From positions 1-42,853 of the forward strand of contig CANJJI010000019.1 in the NCBI GenBank assembly GCA_947474545.1: a stretch of 42,853 nucleotides of DNA. The letters run 5' to 3'. The notes beneath the pieces were generated by a model. That model did not search any database. It was given only the letters and a program-made list of their open reading frames with translations, and was not told the DNA's origin. The first letter of the stretch is position 1. Every line of letters starts with the position of its first letter. Of this stretch, positions 25,854 through 34,649 are shown in pieces. Source of the DNA: Beijerinckiaceae bacterium. Lineage in GTDB: Bacteria; Pseudomonadota; Alphaproteobacteria; Rhizobiales; Beijerinckiaceae. The position numbers were made by a program, and so were the translations under genes.

Positions 25854-27677
25854 TCACTCCGCCGCCACGGCAATCTCTCCGGCCTGAATTTGCGTATCCA
25901 GCAGGCGTTTGTAGACGCCATCAGGCCGCCGCATCAGCTCCGCATGGGTGCCGTCCTCCACAATGCGGCCTTCATCAAACACGAGAATCCGGTCCAGCTG
26001 CTGGATCGTAGAAAGGCGGTGAGCGATAACGATCGTCGTTCGTCCCGACGAGAGCCTTTCAATGGCTTGCCTGATATAAAGCTCGGACACAGAATCAAGG
26101 CTTGAGGTCGCTTCGTCAAGGATAAGGATCGGCGTTGCCGCAAGAATGGCGCGTGCAATGGCTACCCGCTGGCGCTCCCCGCCTGAAAGCTTGATTCCGC
26201 GTTCCCCCACTAGTGTTTCATAGCCTTTGGGCAGATCATCGACGAACAGCCCCACATGAGCAAGCCGCGCCGCTTCCTTGATCTCATCGAGAGTTGCATC
26301 GGGCTTGCCGTAGGCAATGTTTTCCGCAAGCGAGCGATGGAAGAGAATTGGCTCCTGCGGAACCAGGCCGACGGCTTCGCGAAGCGACATCTGCCGGACT
26401 TTCGAGACGTCCTGCCCATCGATCCGGACTGCACCGCCCTGCACATCGTAGAGCCGCTGGATGAGCTTCACGAACGTCGATTTTCCCGACCCTGATGGGC
26501 CAACCAGACCGATGCGCTGTCCTGCCGGGATGACCAGCGAGAAATCCTTGTAGAGCGCCCGCGACTGCCCGTCATATTTGAACGTCACGTGATCGAACGC
26601 TATCTCGCCCCGCGTCACTGTGATTGGCTTAGCGTCCGGCGCATCCGCCACCTGTGGTGTCAGATCGCGGAAATCCAGCACATCATCCATATCGTTGACT
26701 GTCCGCTGCACAGTGCGCACATGCTGGCCGATATCACGTAAATAACCATTGATGAGAAACTGGGTCGCAATCAGGGTTGCAACGTCTCCCGGGCTTGCTT
26801 CGCCCCGGCTCCACAGCATCAGCCCCGCACCAAGCATGGCGATCTGCAAACCCACGAGCATGACAGATTGCACCAGCCCGTTGATTGCGCCGCGATCCCA
26901 GGAGCGCACCGCTCGCCACTCCCAATTGCGCGCGACGTTTGCGAAATGCTTGTCCTCGCGCTCTTCAGCGCCGAAACTTTTGACAACGGCATTTGCTGTA
27001 ATTGAATCGGCGAGCACGCCACTCATCCGCGAGTCCCACTCGCGCGCAGCGACATTTGCCGGCCGGACATAATAGACCGAGATTAACACTACGACTGCGA
27101 TGTAGAACGCAATCGAAAGTGCAACAACAGCGCCTAGCATCGGCCAGCGCAACCAGAACATCACACTTACACCCGTTACGACAATGAATGACGGCAACAA
27201 CCCGAACAAAAGCGTATCGGTAAACGTATCGTAGGATGACATCCCCCGTGTAATCTTTCGAACGGTAGAACCAGCGAACGAATTGGTGTGCCAGTCAGAC
27301 GAAAATCGTTGCACCTGCGCAAACGCGTCGCGGCCGATGGCAGTTATGGCGCGCGAACTCAACCGGTTGACCAGAAACGCCACAAAATTCCGGCTGATTG
27401 CAAATGCGGCGCCAATACCAATAAAAATAGCTGCGGCGCGAATGGCAGGCCCGGGATTGTCACGCGCACCAGTCGCAACAGCATCGACCAGAATGCCCGA
27501 TGCCCATGGCACCGCCACGTCAATCGACGTCGACAACAAACGTGTGATCAAAACACTGGCGAACAATGTGGGCCAGAGCGTCCAGTAATGCGCGCAGAAT
27601 CGCAGGACACGCTTGTACTTAGCGCCCTGCATATCCCCCTTCTTCCCGCCTTGCTTTTCGCCGCCTTGCGAACTCAT
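25854..27677 (-). CDS. ABC transporter, fused permease and ATPase (half-size exporter)
   Basis: 607-residue type IV ABC half-transporter; it probably works as a homodimer exporting lipid, metal-thiol or drug-like cargo. The membrane domain (about residues 25-330) has six predicted helices. The nucleotide-binding domain has Walker A GPSGSGKST, Q-loop LVPQEPILF, signature LSGGERQRVAIARA, Walker B ILILDEATSSLD and the switch His in IAHRLST. A Lys/Gly-rich N-terminus (GGEKQGGKKGD) is soluble. It overlaps the rsh stop by 4 bp (ATGA), so it is coupled to (p)ppGpp metabolism expression. The substrate cannot be inferred. Confidence 0.93.
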   Translation of the reverse strand: MSSQGGEKQGGKKGDMQGAKYKRVLRFCAHYWTLWPTLFASVLITRLLSTSIDVAVPWASGILVDAVATGARDNPGPAIRAAAIFIGIGAAFAISRNFVAFLVNRLSSRAITAIGRDAFAQVQRFSSDWHTNSFAGSTVRKITRGMSSYDTFTDTLLFGLLPSFIVVTGVSVMFWLRWPMLGAVVALSIAFYIAVVVLISVYYVRPANVAAREWDSRMSGVLADSITANAVVKSFGAEEREDKHFANVARNWEWRAVRSWDRGAINGLVQSVMLVGLQIAMLGAGLMLWSRGEASPGDVATLIATQFLINGYLRDIGQHVRTVQRTVNDMDDVLDFRDLTPQVADAPDAKPITVTRGEIAFDHVTFKYDGQSRALYKDFSLVIPAGQRIGLVGPSGSGKSTFVKLIQRLYDVQGGAVRIDGQDVSKVRQMSLREAVGLVPQEPILFHRSLAENIAYGKPDATLDEIKEAARLAHVGLFVDDLPKGYETLVGERGIKLSGGERQRVAIARAILAATPILILDEATSSLDSVSELYIRQAIERLSSGRTTIVIAHRLSTIQQLDRILVFDEGRIVEDGTHAELMRRPDGVYKRLLDTQIQAGEIAVAAE

Positions 27678-29878
27678 CCATTCACCCGTTCAACCCTTGA
27701 TACAACCGACTTCGATTTCAATTGCGACAATATAGAAGTCAAATGCTTCAGATCGCGCACCTCAATATCGAGAACCACGTCACGTACATCGCTCGAACGC
27801 GTGATGAACTCGACATGATCTATGTTCGAACCATTTTCGCCAATTACGGTTGCGATCAGTCCGAGCGTGCCTGGCTCATTGATGGCCGACACCTGGATGC
27901 GTGCCGGATAGAGCCGGTTATCGCTTTCATCAATATCCCAGCGCACATCGAGCCAGCGCTCTTGCTGATCATCAAACGTCATCAATGCCGGCGACTGGAT
28001 CGGATAGATTGTAATGCCCTCCTGCGGCGTCAATATGCCGACGATCCGGTCGCCGGGCACTGCACCGCCAATTGGCGCAAATCGTACTGGCAAATCTCCA
28101 CCTAACCCGCGGATTGGAATAGCTTCCGATTCATCGGACTTATCAGACGGCACTTTGAACACAAGGCTTGCCGCCTTTTTCAAGCCGAACCAGCCTTTTT
28201 CACCCTTCTGGGCCACGGCGCCGACCGTACGCGCCGCCACGAACTCGGGATGAACGCTCTTTACCACATCACCCGAAAACATCTCTCCACGGCCGACTGC
28301 CGCCAATACGTCGTCGACGCTATTGCGCGCAAGGCGGGGCAGAACTGCTTTCAGCTTCTGGTCGTCATAGACTTTGCCTGCCCGCACGAAGGCGCGCGTA
28401 ACAATTTGCTTGCCGAGCTCGGCATATTGGGTGCGCACTGCGTCCCGGGATGCACGCCGAATGGCCGCGCGCGCCTTGCCCGTCACGACCAGAGACTCCC
28501 ACGCTGGCGGTGGCACCTGGCCAGCAGACGTCACAATATCGACCTCGTCCCCGTTCTGCAGTTCAGACAGCAACGGTCCAATCCTCCCATTGATCTTGGC
28601 GCCGACGGCGCGGTTGCCTACATCCGTATGGACGGCATAGGCAAAATCGATAGGCGTGGCGCCGCGCGGCAGCGCAATCAACCGGCCTTTTGGCGTGAAA
28701 CAAAACACTTGATCATGAAACATCTCAAGCTTTGTATGCTCCAGAAACTCTTCAGGACTATCGCCCTCTGAAAGCAGATCAATCGTGTGCCGCAGCCATT
28801 GATAGGACCGGCTCTCGCGCGTTAGGGAATCGAATTCGCCAGCGCGTCCGTCCTTGTAGAGCGCGTGAGCGGCAATGCCGTAATCGGCGACATCATCCAT
28901 ATTGCGTGTGCGCACCTGCAATTCGACGCGCTGGCGGCCGGGGCCGATAACTGTCGTGTGTATGGAGCGATAGTCATTCTGTTTGGGGTTGGAAATGTAA
29001 TCCTTGAAACGTCCAGGCACCACCGGCCATTTGGTATGCACGACGCCGATCACCCGGTAACATTCATCAACTGTATTGACGATAACCCGAAACCCAAAAA
29101 TGTCGGACAATTGCTCGAATGCGATCGACTTGCGTTCCATCTTTCGCCAGATGGAATAGGGCGCTTTCTCGCGGCCGCCGACATCCGCAACAATGCCGCG
29201 CGCCGCCAGTTCGCTGCTCAACTCAATCTCGACTTTACGGATACTGTCGCCATTGCGCCGCTGCAGATCATGCAACCGGGTTATGATCATGGCGTGCGCT
29301 TCGGGCATCAGCGTTCGAAACGAAAGGTCTTCCAATTCGTTGCGTACGCTCTGCATGCCCATCCGGCCCGCAAGTGGCGCATAGATATCCAGCGTTTCCT
29401 GGGCAATCCGCTTGCCCTTCTCGGCAGAAACGAAATTCAGTGTCCGCATATTGTGCAGCCGGTCCGCAAGCTTGACCAGGAGAACCCGGACATCATCGAC
29501 GACCGCCAACAGCAGCTTGCGAAAATTTTCTGCCTGCTCCGCCCTCTTGGACACAAGATCTAGCTTCGCGATCTTGGTCAGACCATCGACCAGATTGGCG
29601 ATTTCACTGCCGAACAGCTTTTCGATTTCCTCGCGGGTCGCCGAAGTATCTTCAATCGTATCATGCAATACGGCGGCAACGATGGTCGCATCATCAAGCC
29701 GCATATCGGTCAATATCGCCGCCACTTCGAGCGGATGCGTGAAATAGGGGTCGCCGGAAGCGCGCTTTTGCGAACCATGCGCTTTCATGGCGTAGACATA
29801 CGCGCGATTGAGCAAATCCTCGTTGACGTGCGGGTTATACCGCCGGACGCGATCAACAAGTTCATATTGCCGCATCAT
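27674..29878 (-). CDS. rsh: Bifunctional (p)ppGpp synthetase/hydrolase (RelA/SpoT homologue)
   Basis: 734-residue stringent-response enzyme. The N-terminal HD hydrolase domain is intact (H48 in YFTHPLEVA, H72-D73 in AAVLHDTIEDT, and LVKLADRLHNMRT), so it can degrade (p)ppGpp. The synthetase domain has RFKDYISNPKQNDYRSIHTTV (ends RFKDYISN and YRSIHTTV). A TGS domain (FTPKGRLIALPRGATPIDFAY) follows, then a middle region and a C-terminal ACT domain (residues about 655-730, PARIQVSAINEPGTLGLIA). Alphaproteobacteria normally have one such enzyme. It lies behind rpoZ but is separated from it by a strong terminator, so it probably has its own promoter in 29879-30020. Confidence 0.97.
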   Translation of the reverse strand: MMRQYELVDRVRRYNPHVNEDLLNRAYVYAMKAHGSQKRASGDPYFTHPLEVAAILTDMRLDDATIVAAVLHDTIEDTSATREEIEKLFGSEIANLVDGLTKIAKLDLVSKRAEQAENFRKLLLAVVDDVRVLLVKLADRLHNMRTLNFVSAEKGKRIAQETLDIYAPLAGRMGMQSVRNELEDLSFRTLMPEAHAMIITRLHDLQRRNGDSIRKVEIELSSELAARGIVADVGGREKAPYSIWRKMERKSIAFEQLSDIFGFRVIVNTVDECYRVIGVVHTKWPVVPGRFKDYISNPKQNDYRSIHTTVIGPGRQRVELQVRTRNMDDVADYGIAAHALYKDGRAGEFDSLTRESRSYQWLRHTIDLLSEGDSPEEFLEHTKLEMFHDQVFCFTPKGRLIALPRGATPIDFAYAVHTDVGNRAVGAKINGRIGPLLSELQNGDEVDIVTSAGQVPPPAWESLVVTGKARAAIRRASRDAVRTQYAELGKQIVTRAFVRAGKVYDDQKLKAVLPRLARNSVDDVLAAVGRGEMFSGDVVKSVHPEFVAARTVGAVAQKGEKGWFGLKKAASLVFKVPSDKSDESEAIPIRGLGGDLPVRFAPIGGAVPGDRIVGILTPQEGITIYPIQSPALMTFDDQQERWLDVRWDIDESDNRLYPARIQVSAINEPGTLGLIATVIGENGSNIDHVEFITRSSDVRDVVLDIEVRDLKHLTSILSQLKSKSVVSRVERVNG

Positions 29879-30020
29879 TGCGCGCTGCGCTCCATTGGTT
29901 CTCGGCGGAAAATCAGGATGGTATCAATATTGACCGCTCACGTCCCGGTAGCAAGCACCAATGGTCGCAAATCAACGCAATTGGCCAGGCGGTTTGGCCA
30001 GGCGGCAATGAGCGGAATGC

Positions 30021-30047
30021 AAAAACCCCGGCACTGGCCGGGGTTTT
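30021..30047 (-). terminator. Rho-independent terminator of rpoZ
   Basis: CCCCGGC (30026-30032) pairs with GCCGGGG (30037-30043) over an ACTG loop, flanked by A5 on the left and T4 on the right. On the minus strand the stem is followed by a T-run, 50 bp after the rpoZ stop. Confidence 0.88.
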
Positions 30048-30097
30048 AGAAAAATTTCAGCTTCAAGCGCAGAATCTCAGCGCGCGAAATGCTGCGC

Positions 30098-30496
30098 CTA
30101 TTCCGAATCGTCGTCGGTTTCGACCGGCGGCACAAGCCCTTCCAGACCTCGCAACAAATCCTCTTCCGTCATACGGTCGAACTGCACGTCACCTGAATCG
30201 TCGCTGGAAGGCTGCAGACCACCAGCAGACGACAGGGCCGGAGCTGTTTCTTGTTCCGGCTCATCCACTTCCACATGCTTCTGCAACGAGTGGATCAAAT
30301 CTTCCCTGAGGTCATCGGGACGCAGCGTCGAATCGGCGATTTCGCGCAGGGAAACCACGGGGTTCTTGTCGTTATCGCGATCAACCGTGATGGCTGATCC
30401 CGACGAAATCGCGCGCGCTCGATGGCTTGCGATCAAAACAAGTTCAAAACGATTTTCGACCTTGTCGACGCAATCTTCAACTGTCACACGTGCCAT
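30098..30496 (-). CDS. rpoZ: RNA polymerase omega subunit
   Basis: 132-residue RNA polymerase assembly subunit. The start [21 protein letters not shown] (ATG 30496) is the conserved omega N-terminus and is preceded by a strong GGAGG. The core ([31 protein letters not shown], ends [10 protein letters not shown] and [10 protein letters not shown]) is followed by an acidic C-terminal tail, longer than in E. coli but usual for alphaproteobacteria (ends PVETDDDSE). It lies before the rsh gene in the classic rpoZ-rsh order. Confidence 0.96.
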   Translation of the reverse strand: MARVTVEDCVDKVENRFELVLIASHRARAISSGSAITVDRDNDKNPVVSLREIADSTLRPDDLREDLIHSLQKHVEVDEPEQETAPALSSAGGLQPSSDDSGDVQFDRMTEEDLLRGLEGLVPPVETDDDSE

Positions 30497-30969
30497 ATTA
30501 TTGCCTCCTGTGTGTGTGCATATCGCCCCCGGCAATCGCACAATCGGGCAAAGAAGCCGCGCTGGTACACGAAACCCGGAGATATCGCAACCCCGACAGG
30601 TGCACACTGTCCTCCCGGTTTACAGATCGGGAAGGAGACCGGAATATCCTTGTGTTTTTACAAAGCCACGCTAAGTTATGACCTTACAACATCGGTCAAG
30701 CCAATAAAATTGCATTAAATTTTGCCTTTTTTCAAAATCTGCGCTTGACTTTATATGCTGGTCGAATTGTAGCTATGTCCCTGGTTAACTGTACTTGCTG
30801 TGGGAACTTTGATAGGCAGGTCTACTGCTAGAAGCTGGTGGCGGCGAACTAATCAGAAAAACGGAATGAAAATGAACTTGTCTTCTTGAACTTTAAGCTC
30901 AGCTTATTATAGCTGGCGTAAAGTGATGGGGCAAGTACGGGACAGCAACTACAACTAGAGATTGGGTCT
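30497..30969. other. AT-rich divergent intergenic region
   Basis: A 473-bp gap between rpoZ and the NYN gene. TTGACT (30745-30750) with TAGCTA (30770-30775) is a possible plus-strand promoter, but the spacing is 19 bp. It would fire 190 bp before the NYN gene, leaving room for a long leader or a small RNA. Another AT-rich zone at 30886-30912 (TTGAAC ... TTATAG) could be the proximal promoter. No tRNA or known RNA family was recognised. Confidence 0.4.
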
Positions 30970-31602
30970 ATGGCAGATATCGAACGCATTGCGCTTTTTA
31001 TCGACGGTGCAAACCTATACGCGACAGCGAAGTCACTTGGGTTTGACATTGATTACAAGCGTCTTTTGAAGGAGTTTCATTCCCGCGGCCGTTTGGTTCG
31101 CGCTTTCTATTACACGGCGCTGGTCGAAGATCAGGAATATTCCTCCATCCGCCCGCTGATCGACTGGCTTGACTATAATGGTTATGCCGTCGTCACCAAG
31201 CCGACGAAAGAATTCGTTGACTCGCTGGGCCGCCGCAAGATCAAGGGCAATATGGACATCGAACTCGCGGTAGACGCCATGGAAATGGCTGACCACCTCG
31301 ATCACATCGTCCTGTTCTCAGGCGACGGAGATTTCCGCTCGCTGGTCGAAGCCCTTCAACGCAAAGGTGTCCGCGTTTCCGTCGTATCAACGATCACAAC
31401 GCACCCGCCGATGGTTGCAGACGAGCTACGGCGCCAGGCAGATGAATTCATCGATTTAATCCATCTTGCCCAGAAAATCGGCCGCGATCCCGCTGAACGG
31501 ACTGAGCGTCCTGCCCGCTTCCAGACAGAGCGCCGCCCGGCTTCGCAGATGCCAGCTCCAGGTTCACAGAACTTCGCGACCGCGGAAGACGAAGAAGACT
31601 AG
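30970..31602 (+). CDS. NYN-domain (LabA/DUF88) protein, putative ribonuclease
   Basis: 210-residue protein of the NYN group, PIN-like folds that bind metal and act on RNA. The acidic residues expected for the active site are visible: D12 in LFIDGAN, D96 in KGNMDIELAVDAM (also D102), and D119/D121 in FSGDGDF. The globular domain ends near residue 165; the rest is a disordered, Arg/Pro-rich then acidic tail (ends EDEED). It is next to a uracil-DNA glycosylase and close to smpB and rpoZ, a grouping that I remember as conserved in Hyphomicrobiales. A role in RNA turnover or processing is plausible but unproven. Confidence 0.88.
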   Translation: MADIERIALFIDGANLYATAKSLGFDIDYKRLLKEFHSRGRLVRAFYYTALVEDQEYSSIRPLIDWLDYNGYAVVTKPTKEFVDSLGRRKIKGNMDIELAVDAMEMADHLDHIVLFSGDGDFRSLVEALQRKGVRVSVVSTITTHPPMVADELRRQADEFIDLIHLAQKIGRDPAERTERPARFQTERRPASQMPAPGSQNFATAEDEED

Positions 31603-31628
31603 AAGCCAAAGTCAGTTGAACGCGTTGA

Positions 31629-32303
31629 ATGCGCGCCTCCAGCATTACCGGAAACACAATTCCGGCCGGCGAACCCGGCCGGAATTGTGCGTTATGCTCG
31701 CGGCTGAAAGCATATCGCGAAGAAAATCGCCAGGCAGAACCCTCTTGGCACAATGCCCCGGTCCCCTCTTTCGGCGGAAAGAACGCGCGCCTGCTCATCG
31801 TGGGACTGGCGCCCGGCGTACGCGGCGCCAATCGGACCGGGCGTCCATTCACTGGCGACTATGCCGGCGATCTGCTTTATGCGACATTAAAAGAATACGG
31901 GTTTGCGCAAGGGAATTACGCGGCCGATCCGAAGGACGGTCTCGAGCTTGCTGATTGCCGCATCACAAACGCGGTGCGATGCGTCCCGCCCCAGAACAAA
32001 CCACTGCCAATTGAAATGACCGCGTGCCGTCCATTTTTGCAGACCACGATGACCGAAATGAAAAATCTCCAGGCTATCGTAGCGCTCGGGCGTATTGCAC
32101 ATGAGAGTACGTTGCGATCCCTGGGCGCAAAACTCTCGGCCTTTCCTTTCGTTCACGGCGCTGTGCACGAGATAGATGAAGGCGCGCGCAAGCTCAAACT
32201 CTTCGACAGCTATCATTGCTCGCGGTACAATACGAACACAGGCGTACTGACGCCGGATATGTTCAGAGCGGTGTTTGCAAATGTGAGAACAATGATCATC
32301 TGA
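31629..32303 (+). CDS. Uracil-DNA glycosylase, family 5-like (UDGb), iron-sulfur type
   Basis: 224-residue base-excision-repair enzyme that removes deaminated bases. Iron-sulfur ligands: C20 and C23 in CALCSRL, then C117 and C133. Motif A is GLAPGVRGANRTGRPFTGD, with the family-5 pattern that lacks the catalytic Asp/Asn of classical UDG. The second motif is HCSRYNTNTG. The start at ATG 31629 is the only reasonable one but has no clear Shine-Dalgarno. The first 20 codons contain a perfect 15-bp inverted repeat. It starts 26 bp after the NYN gene, so it is probably co-transcribed with it. Confidence 0.9.
   Translation: MRASSITGNTIPAGEPGRNCALCSRLKAYREENRQAEPSWHNAPVPSFGGKNARLLIVGLAPGVRGANRTGRPFTGDYAGDLLYATLKEYGFAQGNYAADPKDGLELADCRITNAVRCVPPQNKPLPIEMTACRPFLQTTMTEMKNLQAIVALGRIAHESTLRSLGAKLSAFPFVHGAVHEIDEGARKLKLFDSYHCSRYNTNTGVLTPDMFRAVFANVRTMII
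31655..31689 (+). repeat. Perfect 15-bp hairpin in the 5' end of the UDG gene
   Basis: CACAATTCCGGCCGG (31655-31669) is the exact reverse complement of CCGGCCGGAATTGTG (31675-31689), with a CGAAC loop. It falls in codons 9-21 of the glycosylase gene, 53 bp after the NYN stop. There is no T-run. It could attenuate transcription between the two genes or slow translation. Confidence 0.8.
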
Positions 32304-32340
32304 AACCCAAGCATTCAGATAATGAAAAAATCAGAGCTGC

Positions 32341-32817
32341 CTACCCCTTGTCCCGCATGATACGCGCTTTCTCCCGGCCCCAGTCGCGCTTTTTTTCGGT
32401 CTCTCGTTTGTCATGAAGGTTCTTCCCCTTCGACAAAGCAATCTCGATTTTCGCGCGGCCCTTTTCGTTGAAATAAATCTTCAACGGGACCACCGTCATG
32501 CCTTCGCGCTCAACACCATGTGCAAGCTTGGCAATTTCGCGAGCCTTGAGTAGCAAGGTCCGAGGTCGCTTCGGCTCGTGATTAAATCGATTGGCCTGCA
32601 GGTATTCAGGAATATTCGCGTTGATAAGTTGCACGACGCCAGCCTTGCTGACGCCGACATAGCTTTCCGCAATCGTCGCCTTGCCGGTGCGCAGCGACTT
32701 CACTTCGGTGCCGGTCAGAGCGATTCCTGCCTCATAGATGTCGCCGATAGCAAATTCGTAGCGTGCACGGCGGTTTTCCGCAGCAACCTTGCGATTATCG
32801 GTCTGTTTGGCTGCCAC
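32341..32817 (-). CDS. smpB: SsrA-binding protein SmpB
   Basis: 158-residue partner of tmRNA in ribosome rescue. GTG start, coupled to the upstream PaiB-like gene. Core motifs: [32 protein letters not shown] (ends ENRRARYEF and TGTEVKSLR), the AESYVGV strand, and the basic C-terminal tail [29 protein letters not shown] (ends KGKNLHDKR and KARIMR), which enters the decoding centre. No tmRNA gene was found in the window. Confidence 0.97.
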   Translation of the reverse strand: MAAKQTDNRKVAAENRRARYEFAIGDIYEAGIALTGTEVKSLRTGKATIAESYVGVSKAGVVQLINANIPEYLQANRFNHEPKRPRTLLLKAREIAKLAHGVEREGMTVVPLKIYFNEKGRAKIEIALSKGKNLHDKRETEKKRDWGREKARIMRDKG

Positions 32818-32818
32818 C

Positions 32819-33457
32819 CTATGCCCCGATTTCCTGTGCTCTCATCAGCGCGGCCAAAGCAGCGCCTGGGGCACTCTCCTGTTCAAGCGCCGTGACAATC
32901 GCCGGTCGATCCACCGCAGGCCGATTCTGCGAAAGCTTGAACTTTCCATCCATGCGTTCGATCCCGATTTCAAAGCCGACAATGCCGCGTAACTGCGCCG
33001 CGATAAAGTCTTCCGGCGCATGTCGCACTTCCCAGCCCGGATCGCGTCCGTATTCGTGTTCGCGCGTCAGATCTTCAACCTGGCGGCGCAGCCATCCGGC
33101 ATCTTCATGAACACTCACGTGGCCACTGACCTGGACCATTACATAGTTCCATGTCGGAACCACCTTGCCCGTCTCTGCCTTTGTAGGATACCAGCTTGGT
33201 GAGATGTAGTGGCCCTGCGCCTGAAAAACAACCAACGCTTTCTTCATCTCAACCAGCAATCGCCAATGCGGATTCGTCCGGGCCATATGCGCACGCAGGC
33301 AGCCTCGCTTTCCTGATTCTGCATCAAGAAGAAAAGGAATAAGATCGGCCACCGGACCACCTTCGTCCGTACTGATCAGCAAACCCAGGGGATGCGCGCG
33401 AATGAACGCATGCATCACGCCTGCATCTTCGACTCTGAAATGAGCGGGCTGATACAT
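32819..33457 (-). CDS. FMN-binding PaiB-like protein (putative regulator)
   Basis: 212-residue protein of the PaiB family, flavin-binding split-barrel proteins first described as negative regulators of degradative enzymes and sporulation in Bacillus. Typical features: [11 protein letters not shown] start, [34 protein letters not shown] (ends [10 protein letters not shown] and VVPTWNYV) in the flavin region, and [14 protein letters not shown] near the C-terminus. It has no visible DNA-binding domain, so regulation is uncertain and an oxidoreductase-like function is possible. It lies between dapA and smpB, 29 bp after dapA and 1 bp before smpB. Confidence 0.9.
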   Translation of the reverse strand: MYQPAHFRVEDAGVMHAFIRAHPLGLLISTDEGGPVADLIPFLLDAESGKRGCLRAHMARTNPHWRLLVEMKKALVVFQAQGHYISPSWYPTKAETGKVVPTWNYVMVQVSGHVSVHEDAGWLRRQVEDLTREHEYGRDPGWEVRHAPEDFIAAQLRGIVGFEIGIERMDGKFKLSQNRPAVDRPAIVTALEQESAPGAALAALMRAQEIGA

Positions 33458-33486
33458 CCGGGGCTACGTTCTCCGGCCGAAACCGC

Positions 33487-34404
33487 TCACTCTGCTGCGC
33501 GGCGGACGTCTTCATCCTTGATCAAGCCGGCAAACGCCATCGCCGAGCGCAGCTTGGCCTTGTTGGCCTCGACCATAGGCACAAGCGGAAGCCTGACTTC
33601 GTCACTCATCCGGCCTAGCTGCGACAAACCATACTTGGCGCCCGTGACACCCGCTTCCAGGAAGGTGGCCAGATGCAGTGGGGTCAGTTTGTCCTGAATC
33701 TTGAGCGCCTTTTTCGGGTCGCCTTCATTCCAGGCGTTCTGTAATTGCGAACAGAGCTTTGGCGCAATGTTCGAGACAACTGAGATGCAGCCATGGGCGC
33801 CGGACGCGAAGGTCGCCAGAGCCGTAACATCGTCACCGGAAAGCTGGATGAAATCGGGACCCATCGCAAGGCGCTGCTTGGAAATGCGAGTTAGATCGCC
33901 GGTCGCATCCTTCACGCCTGCGATGTTCTTGAGTTCGAACAGGCGCTTCATCGTATCAACATTGATGTCGATTACCGAACGGGGTGGGATATTGTACATA
34001 ATAATTGGGATGCCAATGGCGTCATTGATCGCCTTGAAATGTTGATAGATACCTTCCTGATTAGGCTTGTTGTAATAAGGTGCAACTATCAGCACGGCAT
34101 CGGCGCCAGCCTTTTCGGCATGCATGGCCAGTTCGACGGCTTCGTGCGTGTTGTTCGAGCCCGCGCCAGCAATCACGGGGACCCTGCCTTTGGCTTCGGC
34201 AATGCACATTTCAACAACGCGCTTGTGTTCGTCGTGCGAAAGCGTCGGACTTTCGCCGGTCGTACCGACGGGCACAAGACCTTGGATGCCTTGCTGGATT
34301 TGCCAGTTTACGAATTTACGAAAAGCGCCCTCGTCTAACCGGCCGTCCTTGAAGGGCGTCACCAGCGCTGTCATCCATCCCGTAAGCTTGGCAGCCTTGG
34401 CCAT
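33487..34404 (-). CDS. dapA: 4-hydroxy-tetrahydrodipicolinate synthase
   Basis: 305-residue class I aldolase-type enzyme that condenses pyruvate with aspartate semialdehyde in lysine and diaminopimelate synthesis. The start [21 protein letters not shown] is taken at ATG 34404; the frame extends 14 codons further but without family character. Active-site residues are seen: T48-T49 in PVGTTGES, Y137 in IIMYNIPPR, and the Schiff-base Lys K165 in [10 protein letters not shown]. Related N-acetylneuraminate lyase-type proteins share the fold, but the GTTGES and NIPPR motifs and the neighbours support DapA. Confidence 0.95.
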   Translation of the reverse strand: MAKAAKLTGWMTALVTPFKDGRLDEGAFRKFVNWQIQQGIQGLVPVGTTGESPTLSHDEHKRVVEMCIAEAKGRVPVIAGAGSNNTHEAVELAMHAEKAGADAVLIVAPYYNKPNQEGIYQHFKAINDAIGIPIIMYNIPPRSVIDINVDTMKRLFELKNIAGVKDATGDLTRISKQRLAMGPDFIQLSGDDVTALATFASGAHGCISVVSNIAPKLCSQLQNAWNEGDPKKALKIQDKLTPLHLATFLEAGVTGAKYGLSQLGRMSDEVRLPLVPMVEANKAKLRSAMAFAGLIKDEDVRRAAE

Positions 34405-34649
34405 GTTCAAACCCCGTCTTTGCCTGCCGTAAAATTCCTGCCCCAAGCCTGCCGCATTCGCAAGGTTATTAGGCGCGGGGATTCATAGCCCGGCATGCCC
34501 CGCCATGAAAAGCGTTTTATGGCGGAAATGTCTGTACTCACCAGATCCGATGGGGATTTCGAGCGGTTTCTGGACGTGGTTAGCAATTCGTAAACCCGGG
34601 GATGGGCAAGCTGGGGGCATCTATCCGGGAAAATCGCGCGAGGTTTGTC

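Noticed and set aside
30868-30891. Second GAAC-spaced-GAAC pair upstream of the NYN gene as a LexA box
   Set aside because: The spacing is ten bases (GAAC TTGTCTTCTT GAAC), not the seven required.
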